Source: Flavobacteria bacterium MS024-3C
GTDB taxonomy: Bacteria > Bacteroidota > Bacteroidia > Flavobacteriales > Flavobacteriaceae
Assembly: GCA_000173115.1 (NCBI GenBank)
Contig: ABVW01000009.1
Location: 1-46,845, forward strand
Length of the DNA stretch: 46,845 nt
Reading direction: 5' to 3'
The first letter of the stretch is position 1; each line of letters opens with the position of its first letter. The position numbers and the translations under genes were made by a program. The notes under the pieces are model-generated. The model was not told the DNA's origin. It ran no database searches and saw nothing but the letters and a program-made list of their open reading frames with translations. Below, one piece after another: positions 17,108-24,830 of this stretch.

Positions 17108-17142
17108 AAAAAAGCCATTCCTAAGCTAGGAATGGCTTTTTT
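17108..17142. terminator. Bidirectional intrinsic terminator
   Basis: Six A, stem GCCATTCCTA, loop AGC, stem TAGGAATGGC, six T. It lies between the convergent HxlR gene and ppc, whose stop codon is 2 bases away. The outer eight stem pairs and both A/T runs are identical to the terminator at 15429-15459. Confidence 0.9.
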
Positions 17143-17143
17143 A

Positions 17144-19687
17144 TTAAGCGGAGTTTCTACTCGCGTTAATATTCCCGTATAAAGATCGGGTGACAATCTT
17201 TTCATAGATTTCTTTTAGCGGCGCATTTTGTCCTATTTTTTGAAGGGCGTATTGTTGGATCACCAATAACGGAAGGACTATATTTTCCCGGATCAGTACA
17301 GATTCTCTTGAAACAGCTTCTTTTTCCATGAGAATATTTAAGCCAGAAATGAGGAGTAATTTTTCTTTGGATAGGGTGTATTCGTCGTGAAGTATCTGCC
17401 AGAAATCGCCATACTCTGGGTCTTCTTTCATATAGCTGGTGAGTTCAAAATAACATTTGGCTAAAGCCATCATACTGTTTTGCATGAGTGCTTTAAAATA
17501 AGGCACTTCTTTAAACATCTCCTGTAGTTCTCCCAGTTTGCCCTCTGCCTCTAAAGAAGCAATGGCAGAACCAATACCAAAGTAGCCGGGGACATTTTGC
17601 TTGAGTTGGCTCCAAGAACCAACAAAAGAAATGGCCCTTAGATCAGAGAGCTCTAATTTAGCTTTTTGGCCTCTTTTTCCTGGCCTTGAGCCAATATTTG
17701 CTTTGGTATAATATTTAAGGGTACTCCTATTTTCTAAATAAGGCATGAATTTAGGATGCTGTTTTAAAGCGTCGTATTTGGTAAAACTTCTTTCGGACAG
17801 TGTTTCCATAAGCGCTCTGTGGGCGATTGAAATGGTGTTTTCCTTGCTAAAAATATTGTTAGACAATCCAGCGGTTAAGAGTTGCTCACAATTATATACA
17901 AACTGGTCTCTAGTACCATAAGTACTGGTAATGGTCTGTCCTTGAATGGTCAGTTGTATCTCATTATTGGCAATTTCTTTGGTTTGTGCAGCATAAAATC
18001 TATGTGTTTTTCCACCACCTCTTGCTGGAGGTCCACCACGGCCGTCAAAAAAGACGGCACTTACGTCGTATTGCTTACAAACGCTTGTTAGGTTTTCTTT
18101 GGTTTTTAGAATAGACCAATTGGCTTTCACATAGCCTCCATCTTTTGTTCCATCTGAGAAACCAAGCATGATGGTGTGTTTATTCCCCCTCTTTTTAACG
18201 TGCTGCATATAGGCAGTTGTCTGAAAGAGCTCTTGCATGCTTTGTTCAGAAGTGTCCATGCCGTGCATGGTTTCAAAAAGGGGGACAATGTCAAAATGAA
18301 TGTCTGCTTCTTTGTATCCGGACCACCTAAATAAAGCCCAAACAAATAAAACAGAAAATTTGTCCTCTGAATTACTAATAATATACCTATTGCAACCGTC
18401 TTGACCGTTCTTGGCTTGAATGTTTTTGAGGTTTCTGATATTTTTTAAGGTATCTGAAACGAGTGCATCTTCAAATTCATCAGGGTACACTTCTAGATCT
18501 AAATGGAGTAATTTATCGGTGAGTGCCTCAGGGGATAGTTCCTCTAAAGACTCCTTTATAATACCGGCATGTTTTAAAATAGCCGTGATACTATTGAAAT
18601 GAATGCTGTGGTCTTGTCTTATGTCTAAAGTGGCAAAGTGGGTTTTAAAGATCTTGACTTTATCTATTAAAGCGTCTAGATCTTTTAAATATAAACCAAA
18701 GTATTTAGAGACTAAGAGGTCTTTGATTTTCTGGAGTTCTCCAATCAAAAAGTCGTAAGGCACTAGGGCATTAGCGTCAAACATACTGTCGTACAATGCT
18801 TTTCTAAGGCCTATTAAGGGCTCTTGAAGTGCTGTAAAACTTAATTTTTGATGCAGGGCTTTCAAGTCTTTGTAGTAACACTTCATGAGCGTGGTCCTTA
18901 ATTCATCTGCTACCTGATCCGTCATTTCCGTAGTGACAAATGGGTTGCCATCCCTATCTCCACCTGGCCAGAAACCTAATTTAACAATATTATAATTGTT
19001 GAAATCTACTTGTGGGATATTTGTTTTAATATATGAAAAAAGGTCTCCAATGGCGTCATAATACACATTTCTTAAAATATGTATGATGTTTTTTGCCTCG
19101 TCTAAAGGAGTGGGTTTTTTACTGTTCAGCAAAGAGGTCAGCCCCAATTGTTGCAAACTCTTGTCTATTTCCGTGATATTATTCTCTACAATGAGCTTGC
19201 GCAAATCTGTCATAATATCTAAGACAGCTGGCGTATAGAATTGGGTGGGGTGTGCCGTTAGTATAATACGGGCACTGAAGTTGGAGAGTTTCTCCGCTAC
19301 CTCATCCCAACTCTTGTTTTTATCAATAATTTGAAAATAATCTTTTATACTCAGAGAAGAACTATGCTTGTGAAGCTTAGGGAATGCTGCATCTTCCACA
19401 CTGTCATAAAGCACCACCTGACGTTCCACATACTGGATAATACGAAACATAAAATCTATCTGTGATTCTTCTGTGGTGAGTCCGGCATAATCTTTAAAAA
19501 AACCTTCCAAAATTTGCTGTGGGTTTTTTCCAGCTTCCAAACCTTTTTTGCTCTGGTCTAATAGGAGTGGAATAAGCATACCTACATTTTCAATATTGCG
19601 GTAAGGGAGATTTAGAAAAAGGCTATTGTATACGTTAAACGTATTATTCACTGTTTTTTTAAATACTTCTAGGCGCTGTTGTTGCAT
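17144..19687 (-). CDS. ppc: Phosphoenolpyruvate carboxylase
   Basis: An 847-residue enzyme that carboxylates phosphoenolpyruvate with bicarbonate to oxaloacetate, refilling the TCA cycle. The catalytic His is in LTAHPTQ, the substrate-binding Arg is in GGDRDGNPFVT, and the loops LGFSDGTKDGGY and FFDGRGGPPARGGG are those of the bacterial-type enzyme in its Bacteroidota form. I start at ATG 19687 (MQQQRLEVF); a TTG three codons upstream is less likely. It stands alone with a terminator right after its stop. Full length, no defects seen. Confidence 0.95.
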   Translation of the reverse strand: MQQQRLEVFKKTVNNTFNVYNSLFLNLPYRNIENVGMLIPLLLDQSKKGLEAGKNPQQILEGFFKDYAGLTTEESQIDFMFRIIQYVERQVVLYDSVEDAAFPKLHKHSSSLSIKDYFQIIDKNKSWDEVAEKLSNFSARIILTAHPTQFYTPAVLDIMTDLRKLIVENNITEIDKSLQQLGLTSLLNSKKPTPLDEAKNIIHILRNVYYDAIGDLFSYIKTNIPQVDFNNYNIVKLGFWPGGDRDGNPFVTTEMTDQVADELRTTLMKCYYKDLKALHQKLSFTALQEPLIGLRKALYDSMFDANALVPYDFLIGELQKIKDLLVSKYFGLYLKDLDALIDKVKIFKTHFATLDIRQDHSIHFNSITAILKHAGIIKESLEELSPEALTDKLLHLDLEVYPDEFEDALVSDTLKNIRNLKNIQAKNGQDGCNRYIISNSEDKFSVLFVWALFRWSGYKEADIHFDIVPLFETMHGMDTSEQSMQELFQTTAYMQHVKKRGNKHTIMLGFSDGTKDGGYVKANWSILKTKENLTSVCKQYDVSAVFFDGRGGPPARGGGKTHRFYAAQTKEIANNEIQLTIQGQTITSTYGTRDQFVYNCEQLLTAGLSNNIFSKENTISIAHRALMETLSERSFTKYDALKQHPKFMPYLENRSTLKYYTKANIGSRPGKRGQKAKLELSDLRAISFVGSWSQLKQNVPGYFGIGSAIASLEAEGKLGELQEMFKEVPYFKALMQNSMMALAKCYFELTSYMKEDPEYGDFWQILHDEYTLSKEKLLLISGLNILMEKEAVSRESVLIRENIVLPLLVIQQYALQKIGQNAPLKEIYEKIVTRSLYGNINASRNSA

Positions 19688-19825
19688 GAGGGTCAATTTA
19701 AATTATACCGATTGTTATCATTATAACACCTCATAAATATCGGCATTATAAGGACATTGCGACTGGTTTGCGTCGCTATTTAACAAAATGAAAATTAAGG
19801 GTGTTATTTATGGGTAATTTCGCAA

Positions 19826-20719
19826 TTAAATGAACCCCTGGATATGTTTTTTGAAATAGCTTGCACTCTCTGCCACACTTTTCATGGAGTTCACCGCAAA
19901 ATTCCCACCCTGTTCTATATAGTAACGCTCTAATCCAGCGGTTTTGGCATTGGGAAGGACTTTGGTATAATCTATAGACCCATTACCAAGCTCCGTATAG
20001 TCTCTGGTCACTTTATCCATATCTTTAATATGCCACAATGGAAACCTTCCTGGAGCTTTTTCTATAAGTGCTTTAGGGGAAATGACGCCAGCATGCATGA
20101 CCCAATAAAAATCTACTTCTATTTTAACCAAATCTGGATCAGTTTCTTCTAGTACCCAATCCATACCTGTTTTGTCACCATAGGTATTAAAGTCATAGCC
20201 AAAATTGTGGTAGGCCAATTTTAGGCCTGCGGCCGACACCTGAGCGCCAATTGCATTTAATTTTTGCACCAACAGGGTGTAGCCTTCTAAAGTGTGGTAT
20301 GCGTCTCCTAGCTTTGGCCAAGTAATATAGTGATCTCCCAGTGCTTTAGCCCCTTCAATACAAGCGTCTACATAGTTTTTTAAGTCTGTTTCTGAAGCCT
20401 CCATAAGTCCAGGAAGTCCATAATGACCTGTATAAGTACTCAATTCAAGGTCTTCTAAAATAGTCTTGAATTCGTTGGCACTATACCCATAGTAGGTTTT
20501 GTTCACCGTGTCAAAGCCATAACTCTCAAAATCCGAATATCCCATGGCTTTTAATTTTTTAAGGGTGCCTACGGGATCTTTGGCCATAAAATCTCTAACC
20601 GTGTAGAGTTGGAGTCCTATAGGAAAAGAAGTATTGGAAAATGACGCCACACAACTGCTCGGTATTAAAGCGAGTGCTGCTAATGCACTGCTTTGCTTTA
20701 AAAATGTATTTCTGTTCAT
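19826..20719 (-). CDS. Sugar phosphate isomerase/epimerase-like TIM-barrel protein, exported
   Basis: A 297-residue protein of the xylose-isomerase-like TIM barrel group (AP endonuclease 2 fold). The barrel opens with PIGLQLYTVRDFMAKDP, and LAYHNFGYDF, KIEVDFYWVMHAG, WHIKDMD and YYIEQGGNF hold the Glu/Asp/His residues that usually bind the metal. The N-terminus RNTFLKQSSALAALALIPSSC reads as a signal with a lipobox-like Cys at residue 23. It resembles the exported isomerases of Bacteroidota that have a single Arg where a Tat signal would have two. The substrate is unknown and no sugar operon is adjacent. Confidence 0.8.
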   Translation of the reverse strand: MNRNTFLKQSSALAALALIPSSCVASFSNTSFPIGLQLYTVRDFMAKDPVGTLKKLKAMGYSDFESYGFDTVNKTYYGYSANEFKTILEDLELSTYTGHYGLPGLMEASETDLKNYVDACIEGAKALGDHYITWPKLGDAYHTLEGYTLLVQKLNAIGAQVSAAGLKLAYHNFGYDFNTYGDKTGMDWVLEETDPDLVKIEVDFYWVMHAGVISPKALIEKAPGRFPLWHIKDMDKVTRDYTELGNGSIDYTKVLPNAKTAGLERYYIEQGGNFAVNSMKSVAESASYFKKHIQGFI

Positions 20720-20800
20720 TTAAAAGGTATTGGTCCATTAAATGTAATAAATTAATAATAAGCTAAGGTGAAGCCTCTGGTGTTTTAATCTTTTATCGTA

Positions 20801-20822
20801 ATATTGCAATATATTAATATAT
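20801..20822. promoter_or_regulatory. ArsR operator candidate: two overlapping palindromes
   Basis: ATATTGCAATAT (20801-20812) and ATATATTAATATAT (20809-20822) are both perfect palindromes and share four bases. They end 4 bases before the arsR ATG. Position and symmetry fit a dimeric ArsR repressor acting on its own operon; which palindrome it uses cannot be read from sequence. Confidence 0.55.
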
Positions 20823-20826
20823 AAAA

Positions 20827-21159
20827 ATGGGAATTACTAAAACAGCTATTTTTACGGATCAAGACAATAGCCTAGCCGCAATAGCAAAAGCCTTAGCACA
20901 TCCTGCTAGAATTGCTATTTTAAAGCATTTAATTAAACAGGACAGCTGTATTTGTGGGGACTTGGTGTTGGAGATTGGTTTGGCCCAATCCACTATTTCT
21001 CAACACTTAAGCGTCTTAAAGCAAACCGGTCTTATCAAGGGAAATATTTCAGGCACCAGTGTTTGTTACTGTATAGACACAGAGGCTTGGCAGCAGGCAA
21101 ACCAGACTTTTGCCGGTCTATTTGCTGCAGGAATTCCTACCTCCAATGATTGTTGTTAA
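20827..21159 (+). CDS. arsR: ArsR-family As(III)-responsive repressor
   Basis: A 110-residue winged-HTH repressor. The DNA-binding part is GLAQSTISQHLSVLKQTGLI, and the SCICGDL segment (Cys41, Cys43) lies in the place of the ELCVCDL metal site of classical ArsR. Further Cys are at 80, 82 and the last two residues (109, 110). It would keep the ars operon off and leave the DNA when As(III) or Sb(III) binds. It is the first gene of arsR-DUF6428-arsC-acr3, and DUF6428 starts 15 bases after its stop. The operator candidate is directly upstream. Confidence 0.92.
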   Translation: MGITKTAIFTDQDNSLAAIAKALAHPARIAILKHLIKQDSCICGDLVLEIGLAQSTISQHLSVLKQTGLIKGNISGTSVCYCIDTEAWQQANQTFAGLFAAGIPTSNDCC

Positions 21160-21174
21160 TTTAATACATACACC

Positions 21175-21639
21175 ATGACACTATTAGCATTTATAAACGA
21201 ATTAAAAAAAATGGAAACAATTGGGTTTCAATTGCCCAATGGCACCTTAGTGCCTCCTTATTTTCATGTCACTGAAGTAGGGAAAGTGACTAGAGACTTT
21301 GTAGACTGTGGCGGAACCATGCGTTCTAATTCAGTGGTTAATTTTCAACTTTGGTCTGCCGAAGATTACGACCACAGACTTCATCCTGAAAAACTAATTT
21401 CCATTATAGAGATGGCGCAAAAAGCCTTGGCTATTGGAGACCTTCCTATTGAAGTTGAATTTCAGGGACAAACCATAGAAACCTATGGGATAGCCACTCA
21501 TGGAAGTCATTTTTTGCTCACCGCTAAGGCCACCGATTGTTTGGCTAAAGACAACTGTGGCATTCCTACAGACAAACCAAAACTAAGCCTTTCAGAGATG
21601 AACAAGAACGCATGTACACCAGGGAGTGGATGTTGTTAA
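21175..21639 (+). CDS. DUF6428 protein of the arsenic operon
   Basis: A 154-residue cytosolic protein with no signal or TM segment. It matches my recollection of DUF6428, a family found mainly in ars operons, with landmarks LPNGTLVPPYFHVTEVGKV, FVDCGGTMR and HRLHPEKLISI. It has five Cys, and the C-terminus is ACTPGSGCC. The function is unknown. Its place between arsR and arsC and the Cys-rich tail suggest that it binds or carries As(III); that is inference. Its stop codon lies 11 bases before the chosen arsC start. Confidence 0.8.
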   Translation: MTLLAFINELKKMETIGFQLPNGTLVPPYFHVTEVGKVTRDFVDCGGTMRSNSVVNFQLWSAEDYDHRLHPEKLISIIEMAQKALAIGDLPIEVEFQGQTIETYGIATHGSHFLLTAKATDCLAKDNCGIPTDKPKLSLSEMNKNACTPGSGCC

Positions 21640-21650
21640 TTATAAAAAGC

Positions 21651-22259
21651 ATGAACACCCTATTATACAAAACTATTGAGGCCTTAGACTTGAGTACGCT
21701 CTCTGAAGAGCGAAAAAACATCTTAGACCTATTGGTCGTTTTTATTCAAGAAAAGAAAACGGCACAAGCACTAGTAAAACTTCATTTTATTTGCACCCAC
21801 AACTCTAGGCGAAGTCATCTGTCACAAATTTGGGCCCAGGCCATGGCGGCCTATTATAAAGCGCCTCATGTGTTGTGTTATTCTGGGGGTACTGAAGCAA
21901 CCGCTTTATATCCTATGGTAATTAAAACCTTAGCAGCACAGGGTTTTGACATTTATCCTATCGCTGAGAGCAAAAACCCCATCTATGCTATTCACTACTC
22001 AGAAAGGTCCCTACCGCTCATAGGTTTTTCAAAAAAAATAGACCATCCTTTAAATCCTTCCAAAGACTTTGCGGCCATTATGACTTGTGACGCAGCAGAC
22101 CAAGGCTGCCCTTTTATTGCTGGAGCAGAAAAGCGAATTGGACTGACCTTTAAAGATCCAAAAATCTCCGATGGCAGCCCACAGCAAGAAAGGGTTTACA
22201 GGGAGCGCAGTATTCAAATAGCTACAGAACTCAAATATGTATTTTCTCGAATTTCGTAA
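21651..22259 (+). CDS. arsC: Arsenate reductase, LMW-phosphatase type
   Basis: A 202-residue protein of the low-molecular-weight tyrosine phosphatase/arsenate reductase fold with an extra N-terminal helical segment of about 40 residues. The P-loop CTHNSRRS gives the C-x5-R nucleophile (Cys48, Arg54). TCDAADQGCPF holds Cys146 and Cys153 with the same six-residue spacing as the redox Cys pair of the thioredoxin-coupled ArsC of S. aureus, and FKDPKISDG supplies the general-acid Asp. It would reduce As(V) to As(III) for export by the next gene. I start at ATG 21651 instead of an upstream in-frame ATG at 21612 that lies inside the DUF6428 gene. Confidence 0.88.
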   Translation: MNTLLYKTIEALDLSTLSEERKNILDLLVVFIQEKKTAQALVKLHFICTHNSRRSHLSQIWAQAMAAYYKAPHVLCYSGGTEATALYPMVIKTLAAQGFDIYPIAESKNPIYAIHYSERSLPLIGFSKKIDHPLNPSKDFAAIMTCDAADQGCPFIAGAEKRIGLTFKDPKISDGSPQQERVYRERSIQIATELKYVFSRIS

Positions 22260-22262
22260 GCC

Positions 22263-23294
22263 ATGAAAAAGCAATTATCTTTTTTAGACCAATACCTCAC
22301 CCTTTGGATTTTTTTAGCCATGGGTATGGGTGTGGGGATTGGGTATATTTTTCCATACTTCCCTCTTTTTATAAATAAATTGAGTGTGGGGACCACTAAT
22401 ATTCCCATTGCCATTGGCCTCATTGTCATGATGTACCCGCCACTCGCCAAAGTCAATTATGCCCTCTTGCCTAAAGTATTTCAAAACGTAAAAATCTTAG
22501 GGGTATCCCTTTTATTAAATTGGGTGGTAGGTCCTATTTTGATGTTTGTATTGGCATTAACATTCCTTCAAGAGTATCCAGAATATATGGTGGGACTCAT
22601 CTTAATTGGCTTGGCCAGGTGTATTGCAATGGTACTCGTTTGGAATGACTTGGCAGAAGGAAGTGCTGAATACGGTGCAGGACTGGTGGCTTTGAACAGT
22701 GTTTTTCAGGTATTTGCCTATTCTTTTTATGCTTGGTTGTTTATTACCGTTTTGCCGCCATACTTTGGATTTGAAGGAGCTATAGTAGACATATCCATAG
22801 GTGTTATTGCAGAATCTGTACTGATTTATTTAGGGCTTCCTTTTTTGATGGGCTTTTTGAGTAGAAAAATTTTAGTACCGCTAAAAGGTCTGGACTGGTA
22901 TGAGAAAAAATTCATTCCTAGCATCTCTCCCGGAACACTTACTGCGCTATTGTTCACCATTGTGGTCATGTTTTCATTAAAAGGGGCGCTCATTGTAAGC
23001 ATTCCTCTAGATGTTCTAGTAATAGCATTTCCATTAATCATTTATTTTAGCCTCATGTTTGTGATTGGCTTTTTTGTGACCAAAGCAGCAGGAGGAACCT
23101 ATGACAAAACAACGGCAGTGGCCTTCACCGCAGCCGGAAACAATTTTGAGTTGGCTATAGCCGTTGCTATAGGGGTTTTTGGATTAAATTCAGGCCAAGC
23201 ATTTGCGGGTGTTATTGGCCCGTTGGTAGAAGTGCCTGCACTCATACTTCTGGTCAGGGTTTCTTTTTGGCTTAAGGCCAGATTCTTTAAATAG
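22263..23294 (+). CDS. acr3: ACR3-family arsenite efflux permease
   Basis: A 343-residue inner-membrane protein with about ten TM helices. The ACR3 hallmark [19 protein letters not shown] carries the essential Cys (Cys120), and [20 protein letters not shown] is the conserved TM9 region. It exports As(OH)3, and often Sb(III), driven by the proton gradient. It starts 3 bases after the arsC stop, as the last gene of the arsenic operon. Confidence 0.94.
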   Translation: MKKQLSFLDQYLTLWIFLAMGMGVGIGYIFPYFPLFINKLSVGTTNIPIAIGLIVMMYPPLAKVNYALLPKVFQNVKILGVSLLLNWVVGPILMFVLALTFLQEYPEYMVGLILIGLARCIAMVLVWNDLAEGSAEYGAGLVALNSVFQVFAYSFYAWLFITVLPPYFGFEGAIVDISIGVIAESVLIYLGLPFLMGFLSRKILVPLKGLDWYEKKFIPSISPGTLTALLFTIVVMFSLKGALIVSIPLDVLVIAFPLIIYFSLMFVIGFFVTKAAGGTYDKTTAVAFTAAGNNFELAIAVAIGVFGLNSGQAFAGVIGPLVEVPALILLVRVSFWLKARFFK

Positions 23295-23364
23295 AACCAT
23301 TCTAGGGTAATTTTCACCCTTAAAAGGCTTAGATATATGTATTTTAGCTCTTTAAACTTATCCA

Positions 23365-23940
23365 ATGAGCATAGATAAATCTCTTTTGAAAAGAGCCCAT
23401 GAGCAGTGCGAATGTTGTAGTGCTACAGAAAAATTAGTGGTGTATGAACTGCCAGCATCAGCCACAAGTGGCCTAGAGGCCCAACTACTACTTTGTGAAA
23501 AATGTATTTCAGAAGCAGACGCAGAAGAGAGAGATCAAAACCATTGGCGCTGTTTAAATGACAGTATGTGGAGTGAAGTGCCTGCCATGCAAGTTTTTGC
23601 TTGGCGCATGTTACACCGCTTAAAGTCTTTTGGATGGTCTGCAAGTTTATTGGAGCAAATGTACCTAGATGATGCGCTTTTAAGCTGGGCAGCCGCTGCT
23701 GGAGCTGGTGAAGAAAAACCAGATGCGGTCATTCACAGAGATGTAAATGGTGTTGTTTTAGAAGCTGGAGATTCAGTGGTGCTCATTAAAGACTTAAAAG
23801 TAAAAGGCAGTAGTATGGTGGCCAAACAAGGGACTGCGGTAAGGCGCATCTCTTTGGATAGAGAAAATGCCCAATATATTGAAGGCAAAGTGGGCGGACA
23901 AACCATTGTACTTATTACAGAATACGTCAAGAAACTCTAA
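23365..23940 (+). CDS. phnA: PhnA-domain zinc-ribbon protein
   Basis: A 191-residue protein with the PhnA N-terminal zinc ribbon: CECC (Cys15, Cys18) and CEKC (Cys44, Cys47). The C-terminal beta domain reads DVNGVVLEAGDSVVLIKDLKVKG and ends in VGGQTIVLITEYVKK, the standard PhnA closing. The middle (about 50-125) contains Trp-rich helices. The family is named after a phn locus but is not shown to take part in phosphonate breakdown, and no phn gene is nearby. It has its own upstream region of 70 bases after acr3. The last four bases overlap the convergent SDR gene. Confidence 0.85.
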   Translation: MSIDKSLLKRAHEQCECCSATEKLVVYELPASATSGLEAQLLLCEKCISEADAEERDQNHWRCLNDSMWSEVPAMQVFAWRMLHRLKSFGWSASLLEQMYLDDALLSWAAAAGAGEEKPDAVIHRDVNGVVLEAGDSVVLIKDLKVKGSSMVAKQGTAVRRISLDRENAQYIEGKVGGQTIVLITEYVKKL

Positions 23941-24731
23941 CGTACCTTGGCCCTTTTAATGAGCTTGGCAAACAAGCCTGGGAAGTACCTTTTCACATAA
24001 GCCGCATAACTTTCACGGCCTATATAGACTTCTCTTTTGCCATGCTTTAATGCGTTGATTATTTTTTTGGCGCATTGTTCCGCGCTAATCCCATTGGCTT
24101 GTGCCTGATCCATAATACCTATAGCCTCTCCGTTGGGACCCAAGGCATTTACGGAGACCTGTGTTTTAACAAAACCTGGCGCTAACAAGCTAACAGAAAT
24201 ACCACTGTCTTCTAATTCAGCCCTTAGGGAATCAAAAAAACCGTGCAATGCGTGTTTAGAGGCAGCATAGCCAGACCTATATGGCGAGGGAATTATACCG
24301 GTAAGACTGGTGACTACCCCAAAGTGTCCGCGTCCATTTTTCAGCATGGAGGGTAAGATTGCTTTAGTGAGACTGACCGTGCCCAAGTAGTTTGTGTCTA
24401 TGAGTTTTTTGTCTACTGAGAAGTCAGTGTCTTTGACAAGTGAACGCTGGCTAATTCCTCCATTGTGAATGAGAAGGTCAACAGCCCCCACTTTTTCAAG
24501 CACCTCTGCCACCTTTTTTTTATGGCTTTCCGTGTCTTCAAGATCCAGTATTTGCAGGTGAATACGGGCGTTTTTATGACACAGTTCCTCAGCTTCTTCC
24601 AAGGTTTTTTCTCTTCTTGCAGAAAGAATTAAGGTACAGTCTTGAGAAGAGATTTCTTTGGCCAATGCCAAGCCTATTCCAGAAGAGGCTCCGGTGATCC
24701 AAATGGTTTTGTTTTTGAAAAATGCACTCAT
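23937..24731 (-). CDS. Short-chain dehydrogenase/reductase
   Basis: A 264-residue classical SDR. The NAD(P) motif is GASSGIG (residues 14-20), the cofactor Asn-Gly-Gly is at 90-92, and the active-site residues are Asn114, Ser142, Tyr155 and Lys159 (YAASK). The Arg pair after beta-2 (SARREKTLEEA) favours NADP(H). It looks closest to the DHRS7-like group of bacterial SDRs with a hydrophobic C-terminal region. The substrate is not determined. It is a single gene, convergent with phnA. Confidence 0.88.
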   Translation of the reverse strand: MSAFFKNKTIWITGASSGIGLALAKEISSQDCTLILSARREKTLEEAEELCHKNARIHLQILDLEDTESHKKKVAEVLEKVGAVDLLIHNGGISQRSLVKDTDFSVDKKLIDTNYLGTVSLTKAILPSMLKNGRGHFGVVTSLTGIIPSPYRSGYAASKHALHGFFDSLRAELEDSGISVSLLAPGFVKTQVSVNALGPNGEAIGIMDQAQANGISAEQCAKKIINALKHGKREVYIGRESYAAYVKRYFPGLFAKLIKRAKVR

Positions 24732-24784
24732 GACAATAATTTTATCTGCAATTTATCAATATTTTATCACAACTAAGACCGCAA

Positions 24785-24792
24785 TAACTTTA
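24785..24792 (+). promoter_or_regulatory. Candidate -7 box for the amidohydrolase gene
   Basis: TAACTTTA differs by one base from TAnnTTTG. It lies 38 bases before the chosen ATG (24831) and 17 bases before the upstream ATG (24810), which favours the downstream start. Confidence 0.3.
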
Positions 24793-24830
24793 GGTTTTTT
24801 TTATATTTAATGAAACCTAATTTTTTTGAT

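Noticed and set aside
23290-23364. AGGGT-N7-ACCCT hairpin after acr3 as a terminator
   Set aside because: The stem is only five or six pairs and no T-run follows, so I did not list it.
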